A DNA stretch of 58,319 nucleotides. It comes from Oceanicola sp. S124. GTDB lineage: Bacteria; Pseudomonadota; Alphaproteobacteria; Rhodobacterales; Rhodobacteraceae. Numbering within the stretch: position 1 is the first letter of the stretch; every line of letters begins with the position of its first letter. The position numbers and the translations under genes are program-made. This document shows positions 18,524-27,075 of this stretch, in pieces. The stretch lies in assembly GCF_000220565.1 (NCBI RefSeq), contig NZ_AFPM01000077.1, positions 1 through 58,319 of the forward strand, read 5' to 3'. The notes under the pieces were generated by a model that searched no databases, was not told the origin of the DNA, and saw nothing but the letters and a program-made list of their open reading frames with translations.

Positions 18524-18560
18524 GAAACGCCCCGGCGCCAGAAGGTGCCGGGGCGTTTTC
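18524..18560 (+). terminator. Intrinsic terminator of yebC
   Basis: AAACGCCCCGGC pairs with GCCGGGGCGTTT over an 8-9 base loop, ending in TTTTCC. It is 22 bases after the stop. Confidence 0.9.
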
Positions 18561-18624
18561 CTCGTTGCGGCAGGCGGGCCCGCCGGTGTTGCCCGGGCGA
18601 TGCCTATACAGGTCGCCGCCAGTC

Positions 18625-19323
18625 TCAGCCGGTGCAGGTCAGCACGAGGGCATGGCTGTTCGGGTTGATGTCCTTCTGGATGAAGCCTTCGACCTTGCCG
18701 TCGACGCTGAAGTCATGGGGCCGGTCGTAGGTGTACCAGGTCTCTTCACCGTCCTCGGTGAACGTCTCGCTTTCGCCGTAGTAGTAGAAGTAGTCCAGGC
18801 GGGTCCTCGGCAGGTAGGCCACCTCGCCGCGCTTCAGCCGATACCACGAGGCCATCTGCCAGCGACCGTCCAGGTCCTGGTAGCGCAGGGCGACGAAGAT
18901 GTCGTAGTTGCATTCGGTGGCCATGCGGATCTGGTAGCGGTCGTCATCGCCGTAGGTGGTCTCGCAGCTGACCGAATGGGAATAGGTCGAGTCGCCACGG
19001 CTGAACGTCACCTGGTGCGACTCGAAGTTGTAGTCGGAAGAGACCGAGGGCATGCGGTGGTCGCAGCGCCAGACCCGGCCCTTGTCGAAGGCGTAGAACT
19101 CGAATTCGCCCTCATTGGTGGTGAAGAGGTAATATTCCTCGCCGGGCTCGAACACGTAGTACCCCTCGGTCTGTTCGTTGCCCGAGGTGTCTATGTAATT
19201 CACCGCAACGCGCACGGTGTCAGAGCATTCGTTCTCGAAATAGACATCCGTCGCATGGGCCTGCCCCGGGCGCAAGGTGGCCAGAAGCATCAGGGCGGCG
19301 GCGGCCAGCATGGATTTCGGCAT
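18625..19323 (-). CDS. Secreted protein with two DUF1036-like repeats
   Basis: A 232-residue exported protein: a signal peptide (residues 1-25, hydrophobic AAAALMLLATL, cut after AHA or nearby), then two homologous halves. Each has a cysteine-led strand (ENECSDTVRVAVNY and ATECNYDIFVALRY), an aromatic Y/W segment, a GE-x2-YL turn and an aromatic FEFYAF or YFYYYG strand. This pattern resembles DUF1036, a small periplasmic domain usually present once. Other cysteines could form disulfides. The ribosome site aaggga precedes the ATG. Function is unknown. Confidence 0.75.
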   Translation of the reverse strand: MPKSMLAAAALMLLATLRPGQAHATDVYFENECSDTVRVAVNYIDTSGNEQTEGYYVFEPGEEYYLFTTNEGEFEFYAFDKGRVWRCDHRMPSVSSDYNFESHQVTFSRGDSTYSHSVSCETTYGDDDRYQIRMATECNYDIFVALRYQDLDGRWQMASWYRLKRGEVAYLPRTRLDYFYYYGESETFTEDGEETWYTYDRPHDFSVDGKVEGFIQKDINPNSHALVLTCTG

Positions 19324-19347
19324 ATCAATCCCTTAACTGAAAAGGTT

Positions 19348-19370
19348 CCCGGGGCCGCCGTGGCCCCGGG
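19348..19370 (-). terminator. Terminator downstream of the MORN gene
   Basis: CCCGGGGCC pairs with GGCCCCGGG over five bases; on the minus strand it is followed by aaccttttcag. It lies 25 bases upstream of the DUF1036-like start and about 190 bases past the MORN stop, so it would insulate the two genes. Confidence 0.65.
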
Positions 19371-19556
19371 TGCCGTCCCAGAAAAGGCCGGCGGGCCGGT
19401 CCTGTCAAATGACAGGCGCCGTCATGGCTGCCGGTTCCTGAATGCCCTTGCAAAAATGTCGTCGCCACGGGCGCCCTGTCCGGCGCTGGGGGCCAGGGGA
19501 CGGCGGGCGGGGCGAGGCTCCGGCACGGAGCGAGCGCCGTGCCCGTCCCAGGTACG

Positions 19557-20972
19557 TCACTGACTGGCCGCGCCCTCTTCCAGCACGCCGCCGACCCAGG
19601 TCCCCGAGAGGACTTCGCCGCTGGCATAGGTCAGCGTGCCCTGGCCCTCGCGACGACCCTCGACGAAATCACCCTCGTAGACATCGCCGTTCTTGTAGGT
19701 CGCGACGCCCTTCCCGGTCATCTCGCCCGCCGCCCAGTCGCCCTCGTAGGTGAAGCCGTCGGGCATGGTGATCTTGCCGGCCCCGTCCCTGAGACCGGCC
19801 TTGAATCCGCCCTCGTAGACCATGCCGTCGGGATAGGTGGCCTTGCCCTCACCATCGCGCTGGCCCTCGGCCCAGTTGCCTTCGTAGACATAGCCCTCGC
19901 CGTCGCGCATCACGCCGTAGCCGTGGTTCTGCGCTGCCTTGAAGCTGCCCTCGTAGGTCAGCCCAGAGGGGAAGGTCGCGACGCCCTCGCCCTCGATCAC
20001 GCCGGCCTTCCAGTCGCCCTCGTAGGTCGCGCCGTCGGGATAGGTGATCTTGCCGCGCCCGTCCGCCAGGTCGCCGGCGAACTGCCCCGCGTAGACCGAG
20101 CCGTCGGGATAGGTCACCTGCCCGTCCCCCGAGATCTTGCCGGCCCGCCACTGGCCTTCGTAGCGATAGCCGTCGGCGCCGGTGAAGGTCCCCTGCCCCT
20201 CGCGCTGATCGGCGACGAAGCTGCCCTGGTAGACATCGCCATTGGCATAGGTCACCCGGCCCTCGCCCTCGCGCTGACCGGCCACCAGGGTGCCTTCGTA
20301 GATGTCGCCATTGGCCTGGGTCAGCTTGCCCTGGCCCTCGATCTGGCCTTCGACCCAGTCGCCCTCGTAGGTCAGCCCATCGGCCATGACCAGGGTGCCC
20401 GTGCCGTCGCGCTGGCCGCCGCTGATGCCGCCCTCGTAAATGGAGCCGTCGGGATAGGTGATCTTGCCCTGCCCCTCCTTCACGCCATTGACCCAGTCGC
20501 CATCGTAGACATAGCCGTCGGGGTTCTCCATCCGGCCGCGCCCATGGTGCATGGCGTTGCGGAAGGCGCCCTCGTAGCGCACCCCGTTGGCATAGTCCGC
20601 GATGCCCTGGCCGGTGATCTTGCCGTCGACCCAGGCGCCCTCGTAGGTGCCCCCGTCCGAGAAGGTGATCTTGCCGAATCCTTCGGGCTTTCCCTTGGCA
20701 AATTCGCCTTCGTAAACCGAGCCATTGGGGAAGGCGGCACGGCCCTGGCCGCGGATCTCTCCCGCCACCCAGTCGCCGGTGTACTCGTAGCCATTGGGCA
20801 GCCGGTAGGTTCCGAAACCGTCCTGGAGACCGTCCTTGAAGGTGCCCTCGTAGACCCCGCCATCCTCGTACTGCTTGGTCTGTACCGAGCCGTCCTGCGC
20901 CAGCGCGATACCTGCCACGGATGCCAGACCGACCGTCCCGGCAAACAGAAAGCTTCTCAGAACCTGAACCAT
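19557..20972 (-). CDS. Secreted MORN-repeat protein (18 repeats)
   Basis: A 471-residue exported protein. A signal peptide (about residues 1-26, ending ALAQ) is followed by 18 consecutive MORN repeats of 23 residues (YEGxW-x5-GxG-x4-xxG), then a partial nineteenth. Nothing else is fused. MORN sheets bind lipids or serve as scaffolds; in this family many bacterial copies are exported. The underlying DNA has a 69-base period. Shine-Dalgarno agggaga precedes the ATG. It is separated from the DUF1036-like gene by a terminator, so the two need not be co-transcribed. Specific function is unknown. Confidence 0.9.
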   Translation of the reverse strand: MVQVLRSFLFAGTVGLASVAGIALAQDGSVQTKQYEDGGVYEGTFKDGLQDGFGTYRLPNGYEYTGDWVAGEIRGQGRAAFPNGSVYEGEFAKGKPEGFGKITFSDGGTYEGAWVDGKITGQGIADYANGVRYEGAFRNAMHHGRGRMENPDGYVYDGDWVNGVKEGQGKITYPDGSIYEGGISGGQRDGTGTLVMADGLTYEGDWVEGQIEGQGKLTQANGDIYEGTLVAGQREGEGRVTYANGDVYQGSFVADQREGQGTFTGADGYRYEGQWRAGKISGDGQVTYPDGSVYAGQFAGDLADGRGKITYPDGATYEGDWKAGVIEGEGVATFPSGLTYEGSFKAAQNHGYGVMRDGEGYVYEGNWAEGQRDGEGKATYPDGMVYEGGFKAGLRDGAGKITMPDGFTYEGDWAAGEMTGKGVATYKNGDVYEGDFVEGRREGQGTLTYASGEVLSGTWVGGVLEEGAASQ

Positions 20973-21171
20973 GGTTTCTCCCTGAACCCGCCTTCGCTGG
21001 GCGCCGACACTGCGATCGGGCGGCCTTGCTGGTTTGGGCGAAACCTATGCGAGGGATATCGCAGGGGCAACGCCTTTCACCAAATCGCCTTTTCCTCGGC
21101 AGGTCTGGCGGCTAAGCAGGCGCAAAGGCCCTGCGGGGCCGTCAGGCAGCGCGGCCAGCAAGGAGGCAGCC

Positions 21172-22830
21172 ATGGCAGACAGGTTCCGGATCACCCTGGC
21201 GCAGCTCGACGCCACAGTGGGCGACATCGACGGCAATGCCGAGAAGGCCTTCGCCGCATGGCAGAAGGGTCGCGAGGCCGGTGCCGACCTCGTCTGCCTG
21301 CCCGAGATGTTCATCACCGGCTACCAGACCCAGGACCTGATCCTGAAGCCGGTGTTCCACCAGGCCGCAATGGCCGCGATCGAGGCCCTGGCCGCGCAAT
21401 GCGCCGAGGGCCCGGCCCTGGCCATCGGCGGCCCCTGGATCGAGGGCACCGGCCTCTACAACGCCTACCACCTCTGCCAGGGCGGCCGCGTCACCGGACG
21501 GGCGCTGAAGCACGACCGGCCCAACGACACCGTCTTCGACGAGGTGCGTCTCTACGAAAGCGGTCCCCTGGGCGGGCCGCTTTCGGTCGGCGACATCCGC
21601 ATCGGCTTCCCGGTCTGCGAGGACGCCTGGCATCCCGATGTCGCCGACACCCTGGCCGAGACCGGGGCCGAGGTCCTGATCGTGCCCAATGGCTCGCCCT
21701 ATGCGCGCCACAAGATGGAAACCCGGCAGAACCACATGGTCGCCCGGGTGGTCGAGACCGGCCTGCCGCTGGTCTACCTCAACCTCGTCGGCGGCCAGGA
21801 CGACCAAGTCTTCGACGGCGGCAGCTTCGGGCTGAACCCCGGCGGCGCCCTTGCCTTCCAGATGCCGGTGTTCGACGAGGCAATCTCTCATGTCGACCTC
21901 GAGCGCGGTGCCGAAGGCTGGCGCATCGCCGGGGCCGAGAAGGCTCATGTGCCCGACGAATGGGAACAAGATTACCGTTGCATGGTCGAGGCCCTGTGCG
22001 GCTACTGCCGCAAGACCGGCTTCAGCAAGGTCCTGCTGGGCATGTCCGGCGGCATCGATTCGGCGCTGGTTGCCACCATCGCCGCCGATGCCCTCGGGCC
22101 CGAAAACGTGCGCTGCGTGATGCTGCCCTCGGAATATACCTCTGATCATTCGCTCGAGGATGCCGAGGCCTGCGCCAAGGCGCTCGGCTGCCATTACGAC
22201 TATGTCCCGATCTCCGGCCCCCGCGCTGCCGTGACCGAGGCGCTGGCGCCGCTGTTTGACGGCCTCGCCGCCGATCTGACCGAGGAAAACATCCAGTCCC
22301 GCCTGCGCGGCGTGCTGCTGATGGCGCTGTCGAACAAGTTCGGGGAAATGCTGCTGACCACCGGCAACAAGTCCGAGGTCGCGGTCGGCTACGCGACGAT
22401 CTACGGCGACATGGCGGGCGGCTACAACCCGATCAAGGATCTGTACAAGACCCGCGTCTTCGAGACCTGCCGCTGGCGCAACCGCCATCACCGCGACTGG
22501 ATGCTGGCGCCGCGCGGAGAGGTCGTGCCGCCGCGCATCATCTCTAAACCGCCCTCGGCCGAGCTGCGCCCGGATCAGAAGGACAGCGATTCGCTGCCCG
22601 ACTACCCGGTGCTGGATGCCATCCTCGACCTGCTGGTCGACCAGGATGCCTCGGTCGCCGATTGCGTCGAGGCAGGCTTTGCCCATGACGACGTGAAGAA
22701 GGTCGAGCGGCTGATCTACCTGTCGGAATACAAGCGCTTCCAGTCCGCACCCGGCGCCCGGCTGACCGACCGCGCCTTCTGGCTGGACCGCCGCTATCCC
22801 ATCGCCAACCGCTGGCGCGACAAGGGATGA
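21172..22830 (+). CDS. nadE: Glutamine-dependent NAD+ synthetase
   Basis: A 552-residue two-domain enzyme making NAD from nicotinate adenine dinucleotide with glutamine as nitrogen donor. The N-terminal nitrilase-type glutaminase has the triad E45, K113 and C149 (in FPVCEDAWHPD). The synthetase domain starts near 265, with the PP-loop SGGIDS at 292-297. This is the long, glutamine-using form. The ATG at 21172 follows aaggagg; the frame upstream is non-homologous. Confidence 0.96.
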   Translation: MADRFRITLAQLDATVGDIDGNAEKAFAAWQKGREAGADLVCLPEMFITGYQTQDLILKPVFHQAAMAAIEALAAQCAEGPALAIGGPWIEGTGLYNAYHLCQGGRVTGRALKHDRPNDTVFDEVRLYESGPLGGPLSVGDIRIGFPVCEDAWHPDVADTLAETGAEVLIVPNGSPYARHKMETRQNHMVARVVETGLPLVYLNLVGGQDDQVFDGGSFGLNPGGALAFQMPVFDEAISHVDLERGAEGWRIAGAEKAHVPDEWEQDYRCMVEALCGYCRKTGFSKVLLGMSGGIDSALVATIAADALGPENVRCVMLPSEYTSDHSLEDAEACAKALGCHYDYVPISGPRAAVTEALAPLFDGLAADLTEENIQSRLRGVLLMALSNKFGEMLLTTGNKSEVAVGYATIYGDMAGGYNPIKDLYKTRVFETCRWRNRHHRDWMLAPRGEVVPPRIISKPPSAELRPDQKDSDSLPDYPVLDAILDLLVDQDASVADCVEAGFAHDDVKKVERLIYLSEYKRFQSAPGARLTDRAFWLDRRYPIANRWRDKG

Positions 22831-22990
22831 TCGCTGACGCGGAAGGGGCTGATCGCTGGCGCGCCCTGGGGCTGGCCCACGGGGACTGATCGCGCTTGCC
22901 CGCAGCCAAAAACGACCTGCGCCGCGTCGCAATCGGCGCAGCGCTGCACCGGCTTCCGCCCTAGGAGAGCCTTCTTTCGAGGACTTCTCC

Positions 22991-23542
22991 ATGATTGCCT
23001 TCCACCAGATCGACGCCGCCTTCTCCCCCGCCGAATGTGCCCAGCTTGTCGAGATCTCTCGGGCCGCGCCCTCGCAGGACGCCGGGCTGGTGCGCGCCGG
23101 GCGTGACCACAACCTGCGCCGCGCCGATCTGACCTGGGTCGACGACCTGCCCGAGACGGCCTGGGTCATGGACCGGCTGATCGACCTGGTGCGCCAGGCC
23201 AATCGCACGGTCTTCGACTTCGACCTGCAGGACTTCTCCGAATCGCCGCAGATCGCCCGCTACGGGGCCGAGCGCGAGGGCCACTTCGGCTGGCATTCCG
23301 ACATCGGCGACAGCCCGCTGGCGGCACGGCGCAAGCTGACCCTGGTCACCCAGCTGTCCGAGGATGGCGCCTACGACGGCGGCACGCTCGAAGTCTGGAT
23401 GAACGCCAATGTTGCCACCGCCCCGCTGAAACAGGGCACCGCGGTGCTTTTCCCCTCCTTCGCGCTGCACCGGGTCCTGCCGGTGACCGAGGGAGAGCGG
23501 TTCTCTCTGACCGTCTGGGCGCACGGACCGGCCTTCCGCTAG
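22991..23542 (+). CDS. 2OG-Fe(II) oxygenase, PKHD-type prolyl hydroxylase-like
   Basis: A 183-residue dioxygenase of the prolyl-4-hydroxylase fold. Iron ligands are H102 and D104 (WHSDIGD) and H160 (ALHRV); R170 would hold the 2-oxoglutarate carboxylate. It would use iron, oxygen and 2-oxoglutarate to hydroxylate a protein or small molecule; the substrate is unknown. It is shorter than typical PiuC proteins (about 225). It sits between nadE and wrbA on the same strand, with gaps of 160 and 114 bases, so co-transcription is uncertain. Confidence 0.85.
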   Translation: MIAFHQIDAAFSPAECAQLVEISRAAPSQDAGLVRAGRDHNLRRADLTWVDDLPETAWVMDRLIDLVRQANRTVFDFDLQDFSESPQIARYGAEREGHFGWHSDIGDSPLAARRKLTLVTQLSEDGAYDGGTLEVWMNANVATAPLKQGTAVLFPSFALHRVLPVTEGERFSLTVWAHGPAFR

Positions 23543-23656
23543 GAATACTCCGGCCGGTACGTGCGCTGAAGCACAGGCACTCTGCTATTCCAAGACTTTT
23601 CGTGCGCGAGAACGGGGGCTACCTGAGGCTCAAACGCCAAACCAGGAGTCTTCCAA

Positions 23657-24250
23657 ATGAGCGCCCCCAAGATCGCAATCGTCTACTACTCCACCTACGG
23701 CACCAACCATGCCGTCGCCGAGGAAGCTGCCCGCGCCGCCCGTGAGGCCGGCGCCGAAGTGCGCGTGCTGCGCATCCCCGAGACCGCCCCCCAGTCCGTC
23801 GTCGAGACCCAGGACGCCTGGAAGGCACACCTGGAAGCCACCAGCGACGTGCCGAATGCCACGCCGGACGACATGTCCTGGGCCGATGGTTACTTCTTCG
23901 CCTTCCCGACCCGCTTCGGCTCGGCTCCCTCGCAGGTCCGCGCCTTCATCGACACCCTGGGCGGTGTCTGGTCGCAGGGCGGCCTGGCCAACAAGACCGT
24001 CACCGCCTCGACCTCGGCCGGCAACACCCACGGCGGCCAGGAAGGCACGCTGCTGACCTTCTACCCGACCGTCATGCACTGGGGTGCGATCATCGTCGCC
24101 CCGGGCTTCACCGATGAGTCGATCGGTGCCGCCGGCGGCAACCCCTACGGCTACTCGGCCACCCCCGGCGCCTTCGACGAGAAAGGCAAGGCCGCCGTGG
24201 CCCACCAGGCCAAGCGCCTGGTCGAAGTCACCGCCAAGCTGAACGGCTGA
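23657..24250 (+). CDS. wrbA: NAD(P)H:quinone oxidoreductase, WrbA family
   Basis: A 197-residue flavodoxin-fold quinone reductase. The FMN phosphate loop [11 protein letters not shown] is at residues 12-22, with FPTRFGS and [12 protein letters not shown] following, the last typical of WrbA. It reduces quinones by two electrons and is linked to oxidative stress. Length is normal. The ribosome site aggag lies nine bases before the ATG. A large hairpin just after the stop may end its transcript. Confidence 0.93.
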   Translation: MSAPKIAIVYYSTYGTNHAVAEEAARAAREAGAEVRVLRIPETAPQSVVETQDAWKAHLEATSDVPNATPDDMSWADGYFFAFPTRFGSAPSQVRAFIDTLGGVWSQGGLANKTVTASTSAGNTHGGQEGTLLTFYPTVMHWGAIIVAPGFTDESIGAAGGNPYGYSATPGAFDEKGKAAVAHQAKRLVEVTAKLNG

Positions 24251-24256
24251 ACCACA

Positions 24257-24293
24257 GCGGCGATCCGGGGCCCCTCGGCCCCGTGTTCGCCGC
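24257..24293 (+). terminator. Terminator-like hairpin after wrbA
   Basis: GCGGCGA pairs with TCGCCGC, and inside it CGGGGCC pairs with GGCCCCG over a CCTC loop. There is no T-run, so termination efficiency is uncertain. The rest of the 379-base gap to 24629 holds no gene I can support. Confidence 0.5.
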
Positions 24294-24629
24294 GACACGG
24301 GCCACCGCGCAGGGCCTTGGTACGGGGCCGCCGCGCAACTCCACCGTGCAGGGCCGTCATAGTGGCCCACCATACTCGCCCGCCCCGGCTTCTCTCCGGG
24401 TCGGGCCTCCGGATCCGGGCCGACGTGCTCCCTCGTCGCGGCCCGGTCCTTCTTCCGCAAAAGGTGGAAGCGCAGGGCGCGGAACGGTCTCCGGACCTTC
24501 CGCGCTTGTCGCGTCTCTTGGACACGCACGCACCCCCGCAGCTGGATCTCCCTTCCCGAGGGGGAGGCGGGACCGGAGGAAACTGACGCCGGGATCCTGC
24601 CCCGAAGCGGTGGCCCGACACCTCTCGCC

Positions 24630-25337
24630 TCAGATCGCCATCCTTTGACCGATCCTCTGCTGCAACAGCCCGGCCAGGCGCGCCAGTTCCGAGCGTAGCG
24701 GGGGCCCCTTTCCGCGCAGCGCCTCAAGCGCTTCGGCGGCATCGACAAGCTCGTCGTCGCCGGCGCAATGGGCCACACCGCGCAGGAACTGGCCGAGATA
24801 GGCCAGCATGTCGGCATCCGACGCCTCCTGCAGCAGTTCCGCCGCATGGGCCATGTCGTCCTTGTAGGCCACCGGATCGGGCTCGATCGGATCCGACGGC
24901 AGCGCTCTTGGCCCCGACAGCCGGTATTCCTGCGGCATGTGCGACAGGATCTCGGCCTGGAAGGCGGCAAGGCTGGTCAGCGGCTTGGCAAAGAAGCACT
25001 GTGCCCCGGCCTCGCGCGCCGTTTCCTCGGCGCCGGAATCGCCCGACATCGCCGCCACCACGCCCAGCTTAGCCCCGCCGCGCGTCAGCTCGACGATCAG
25101 CTCGGCCCCCGAGCCGTCCGGCAGCCCCAGATCCACCACCGCCACCGAGGGCCGGTAGACCTGCAGGTGCCGTCGCGCCGACTTCAGGCAATCCGCCCGC
25201 CGGATCCGCGCGCCAGACCGCAGGCAAAGCAGGCGCAGCGCCTCCGAGGCGTAAAGACTGTCCTCGACCACCAGGACGGTCAGGCCCAGCATGGGCCGGC
25301 TGGCGGTCGGAGAGGCGAATGTGTCGAGCGGTTCCAT
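24630..25337 (-). CDS. Orphan response-regulator receiver protein with helical C-terminus
   Basis: A 235-residue protein. A receiver domain spans about 18-135 with acidic E25/D26, the phospho-accepting D69 (VVDLGLPDGSG), S98 and K118 (AKP). The remaining 90 residues are predicted helical, with no DNA-binding motif, no GGDEF/EAL and no clear histidine phosphotransfer signature, although an isolated H occurs in GVAHCAGD. No histidine kinase is nearby. It could be a single-domain output or a phosphate-sharing protein; I do not recognise the C-terminal domain. The start has an aggaac ribosome site. Confidence 0.82.
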   Translation of the reverse strand: MEPLDTFASPTASRPMLGLTVLVVEDSLYASEALRLLCLRSGARIRRADCLKSARRHLQVYRPSVAVVDLGLPDGSGAELIVELTRGGAKLGVVAAMSGDSGAEETAREAGAQCFFAKPLTSLAAFQAEILSHMPQEYRLSGPRALPSDPIEPDPVAYKDDMAHAAELLQEASDADMLAYLGQFLRGVAHCAGDDELVDAAEALEALRGKGPPLRSELARLAGLLQQRIGQRMAI

Positions 25338-25534
25338 GATGTTCCTGACATTTCCGCGCCGTTCGGGCGCTGTCTCAGGCTAGGCGCGACAGGATGAACG
25401 CCACGTTAATTCCACCGCCCCGCACAGCTGCGACCGCAGGGCGCCTTGCGCGCCGGCGCTCTCCCGGGTGATAACCGCGGCAGGAAAGCGCCCTGCCGCC
25501 GGAACGCTCCGGCCGGGGCCGGGAGGAGACCACC

Positions 25535-25939
25535 ATGATCGGACGCCTGAACCACGTCGCCATCGCCGTGCCCGACCTCGAGGCCGCGGCGGCGCAGTAC
25601 CGCACGACCCTCGGGGCCGAGGTCGGCGCGCCGCAGGACGAGCCGGACCACGGCGTCACCGTGGTCTTCATCACCCTGCCCAACACAAAGATCGAGCTGC
25701 TCTACCCGCTGGGAGAGGGCTCTCCGATCACGGGCTTCCTGGAAAAGAACCCCTCTGGCGGGATCCACCACATCTGCTACGAGGTCGAGGATATCCTCGC
25801 TGCCCGCGATCACCTGCTGGCCGAGGGCGCGCGGGTGCTGGGCGGCGGAGAGCCGAAGATCGGCGCACATGGCAAACCGGTGCTGTTCCTGCATCCCAAG
25901 GACTTCAACGGCACCCTTATCGAACTGGAGCAGGTCTGA
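25535..25939 (+). CDS. mce: Methylmalonyl-CoA epimerase
   Basis: A 134-residue vicinal-oxygen-chelate protein that interconverts the (2S) and (2R) forms of methylmalonyl-CoA. Metal ligands fit H7 (LNHVAIAV), H79 (GGIHHIC) and E130 (LIELEQV). Length is normal. A gggaggag ribosome site precedes the ATG. It works with propionyl-CoA carboxylase and the B12-dependent mutase that MeaB (4.7 kb) serves. The DUF1467 gene overlaps its stop by one base. Confidence 0.93.
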   Translation: MIGRLNHVAIAVPDLEAAAAQYRTTLGAEVGAPQDEPDHGVTVVFITLPNTKIELLYPLGEGSPITGFLEKNPSGGIHHICYEVEDILAARDHLLAEGARVLGGGEPKIGAHGKPVLFLHPKDFNGTLIELEQV

Positions 25940-26220
25940 TGGGCATCACCTCGGGATTCGTCCTTTACGCGGTCATCTGGTGGATGACACTGCTATGCAT
26001 CGCACCGCTGCGCCTGAAGACCCAGGCCGACGTCGGCAAGGTGGTGGCGGGCACGCAGTCCGGCTCGCTGGAGGTGCACAACCTGCGCCCCAAGCTCTGG
26101 ATCGCCACCGGCATTGCAACGGTCCTTTTCGCCATCGCGGCGACGATCATCCTGTCGGGCTGGATCACCATCGAGGACATGGACTGGTGGGGCCGCCTGG
26201 AGTCGACCGTCCCGCGCTGA
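25939..26220 (+). CDS. DUF1467 family membrane protein
   Basis: A 93-residue protein with two membrane helices (about residues 5-24 and 55-78) and a short loop rich in charged residues between. It starts inside the mce stop codon (TGATG overlap), indicating translational coupling. DUF1467 has no assigned function; its linkage to mce recurs in Rhodobacterales as I recall it. It is shorter than the threshold of many gene callers but clearly real. Confidence 0.85.
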   Translation: MGITSGFVLYAVIWWMTLLCIAPLRLKTQADVGKVVAGTQSGSLEVHNLRPKLWIATGIATVLFAIAATIILSGWITIEDMDWWGRLESTVPR

Positions 26221-26312
26221 GCGCACAGACAGGCACCGAACGAGCCCCCGCGATTTCGGATGCCGGGGCTATCCCCGGAGCCAGTCCGGAAATCCTGTCC
26301 TGCACCAACGAG

Positions 26313-26350
26313 AGACCCCGCCGCAGCCGGCAGGCTGGGCGGGGGCTTTT
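26313..26350. terminator. Terminator between convergent DUF1467 and EI24 genes
   Basis: GACCCCGCCGCAGCC pairs with GGCTGGGCGGGGGC (one bulge) over a GGCA loop, followed by CTTTTCGG on the plus strand. It can serve mce-DUF1467 and perhaps the opposite gene. Confidence 0.7.
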
Positions 26351-26367
26351 CGGTCCTCCCGACGGGC

Positions 26368-27075
26368 TCAGGCGCGTTTCGCGGCGAGCCCATGGAAGAT
26401 GTGGGTGAAGGTCGCAGCCCCCAGGATCGGCACCACCAGGTTCAGGATCGGCACGGTCAGCGGAATCGCCATCAGGATGCCCCCGGCCCAGATCGTCAGC
26501 ATGTGCCGCTTGCGCAGCTGGTTGGCGCCCTCGCGGCCCAGTCGGCGCATGGCGGCCAGGGTGAAGTATTCCCGCCCCAGCAGGTAGCCGTTCAGCCCCC
26601 AGAAGATGAAGGGCGCGAAGGGGGCGAGGAAGATGTAGAAGACCAGCGCCACCATGTTGGCAAGCAGGATCACCCCGAGGAAGCTGACGGTATCGGTCAG
26701 CCCCTCGATGAAGCCCACGCCCTCGACATGGGGCAGGCCCGGATAGTGACGGTCCTCGACCGCCTCGGCCACCTGGTCGAGGTACATCGAGGTGATCGCC
26801 GAGGCCACCGGCACCATCAGGAAGACCGAGGCCAGCATCATCGCCAGCAGACCGCCCGCCGCTGCCAGGTCGTTCAGCCAGGAGACCTCTCCGATCCAGG
26901 GCAGGCTGGCGTCGTCCCCGATGACCCAGCCGATCCCGGCCCAGGTGATCCAGCAGGCGCCGATCAGCAGCGCCAGGGTCAGGCCGACCCCGATGAACAG
27001 CACCCGTCGAAACCGCGGATCCCCGGTCTGGCCGAGGGCACGGAAGAAGCCGGAAAGGATCAGGCCGAAATCCAC
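26368..27075 (-). CDS. EI24 domain-containing (CysZ-like) membrane protein
   Basis: A 235-residue inner-membrane protein with about five to six hydrophobic segments, of the EI24 family to which sulfate permease CysZ belongs. No other sulfate assimilation gene is nearby, so transport of sulfate is only one possibility. The start is GTG at 27075 with aaggagat upstream; the gene begins 16 bases before the nitroreductase ends, indicating an operon with coupled translation. A similar pairing with a nitroreductase occurs in related genomes as I recall. Confidence 0.82.
   Translation of the reverse strand: MDFGLILSGFFRALGQTGDPRFRRVLFIGVGLTLALLIGACWITWAGIGWVIGDDASLPWIGEVSWLNDLAAAGGLLAMMLASVFLMVPVASAITSMYLDQVAEAVEDRHYPGLPHVEGVGFIEGLTDTVSFLGVILLANMVALVFYIFLAPFAPFIFWGLNGYLLGREYFTLAAMRRLGREGANQLRKRHMLTIWAGGILMAIPLTVPILNLVVPILGAATFTHIFHGLAAKRA

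Noticed and set aside
19557-20972. CRISPR-like or satellite repeat array of 69 bases (also 51 bases at 44.8-45.7 kb).
   Set aside because: The period is a multiple of three and fully coding: MORN repeats and RTX-like repeats.
24283-24648. Possible genes in the gap after wrbA on either strand.
   Set aside because: Translations are low-complexity Pro/Arg/Gly-rich with no start support and no family resemblance.
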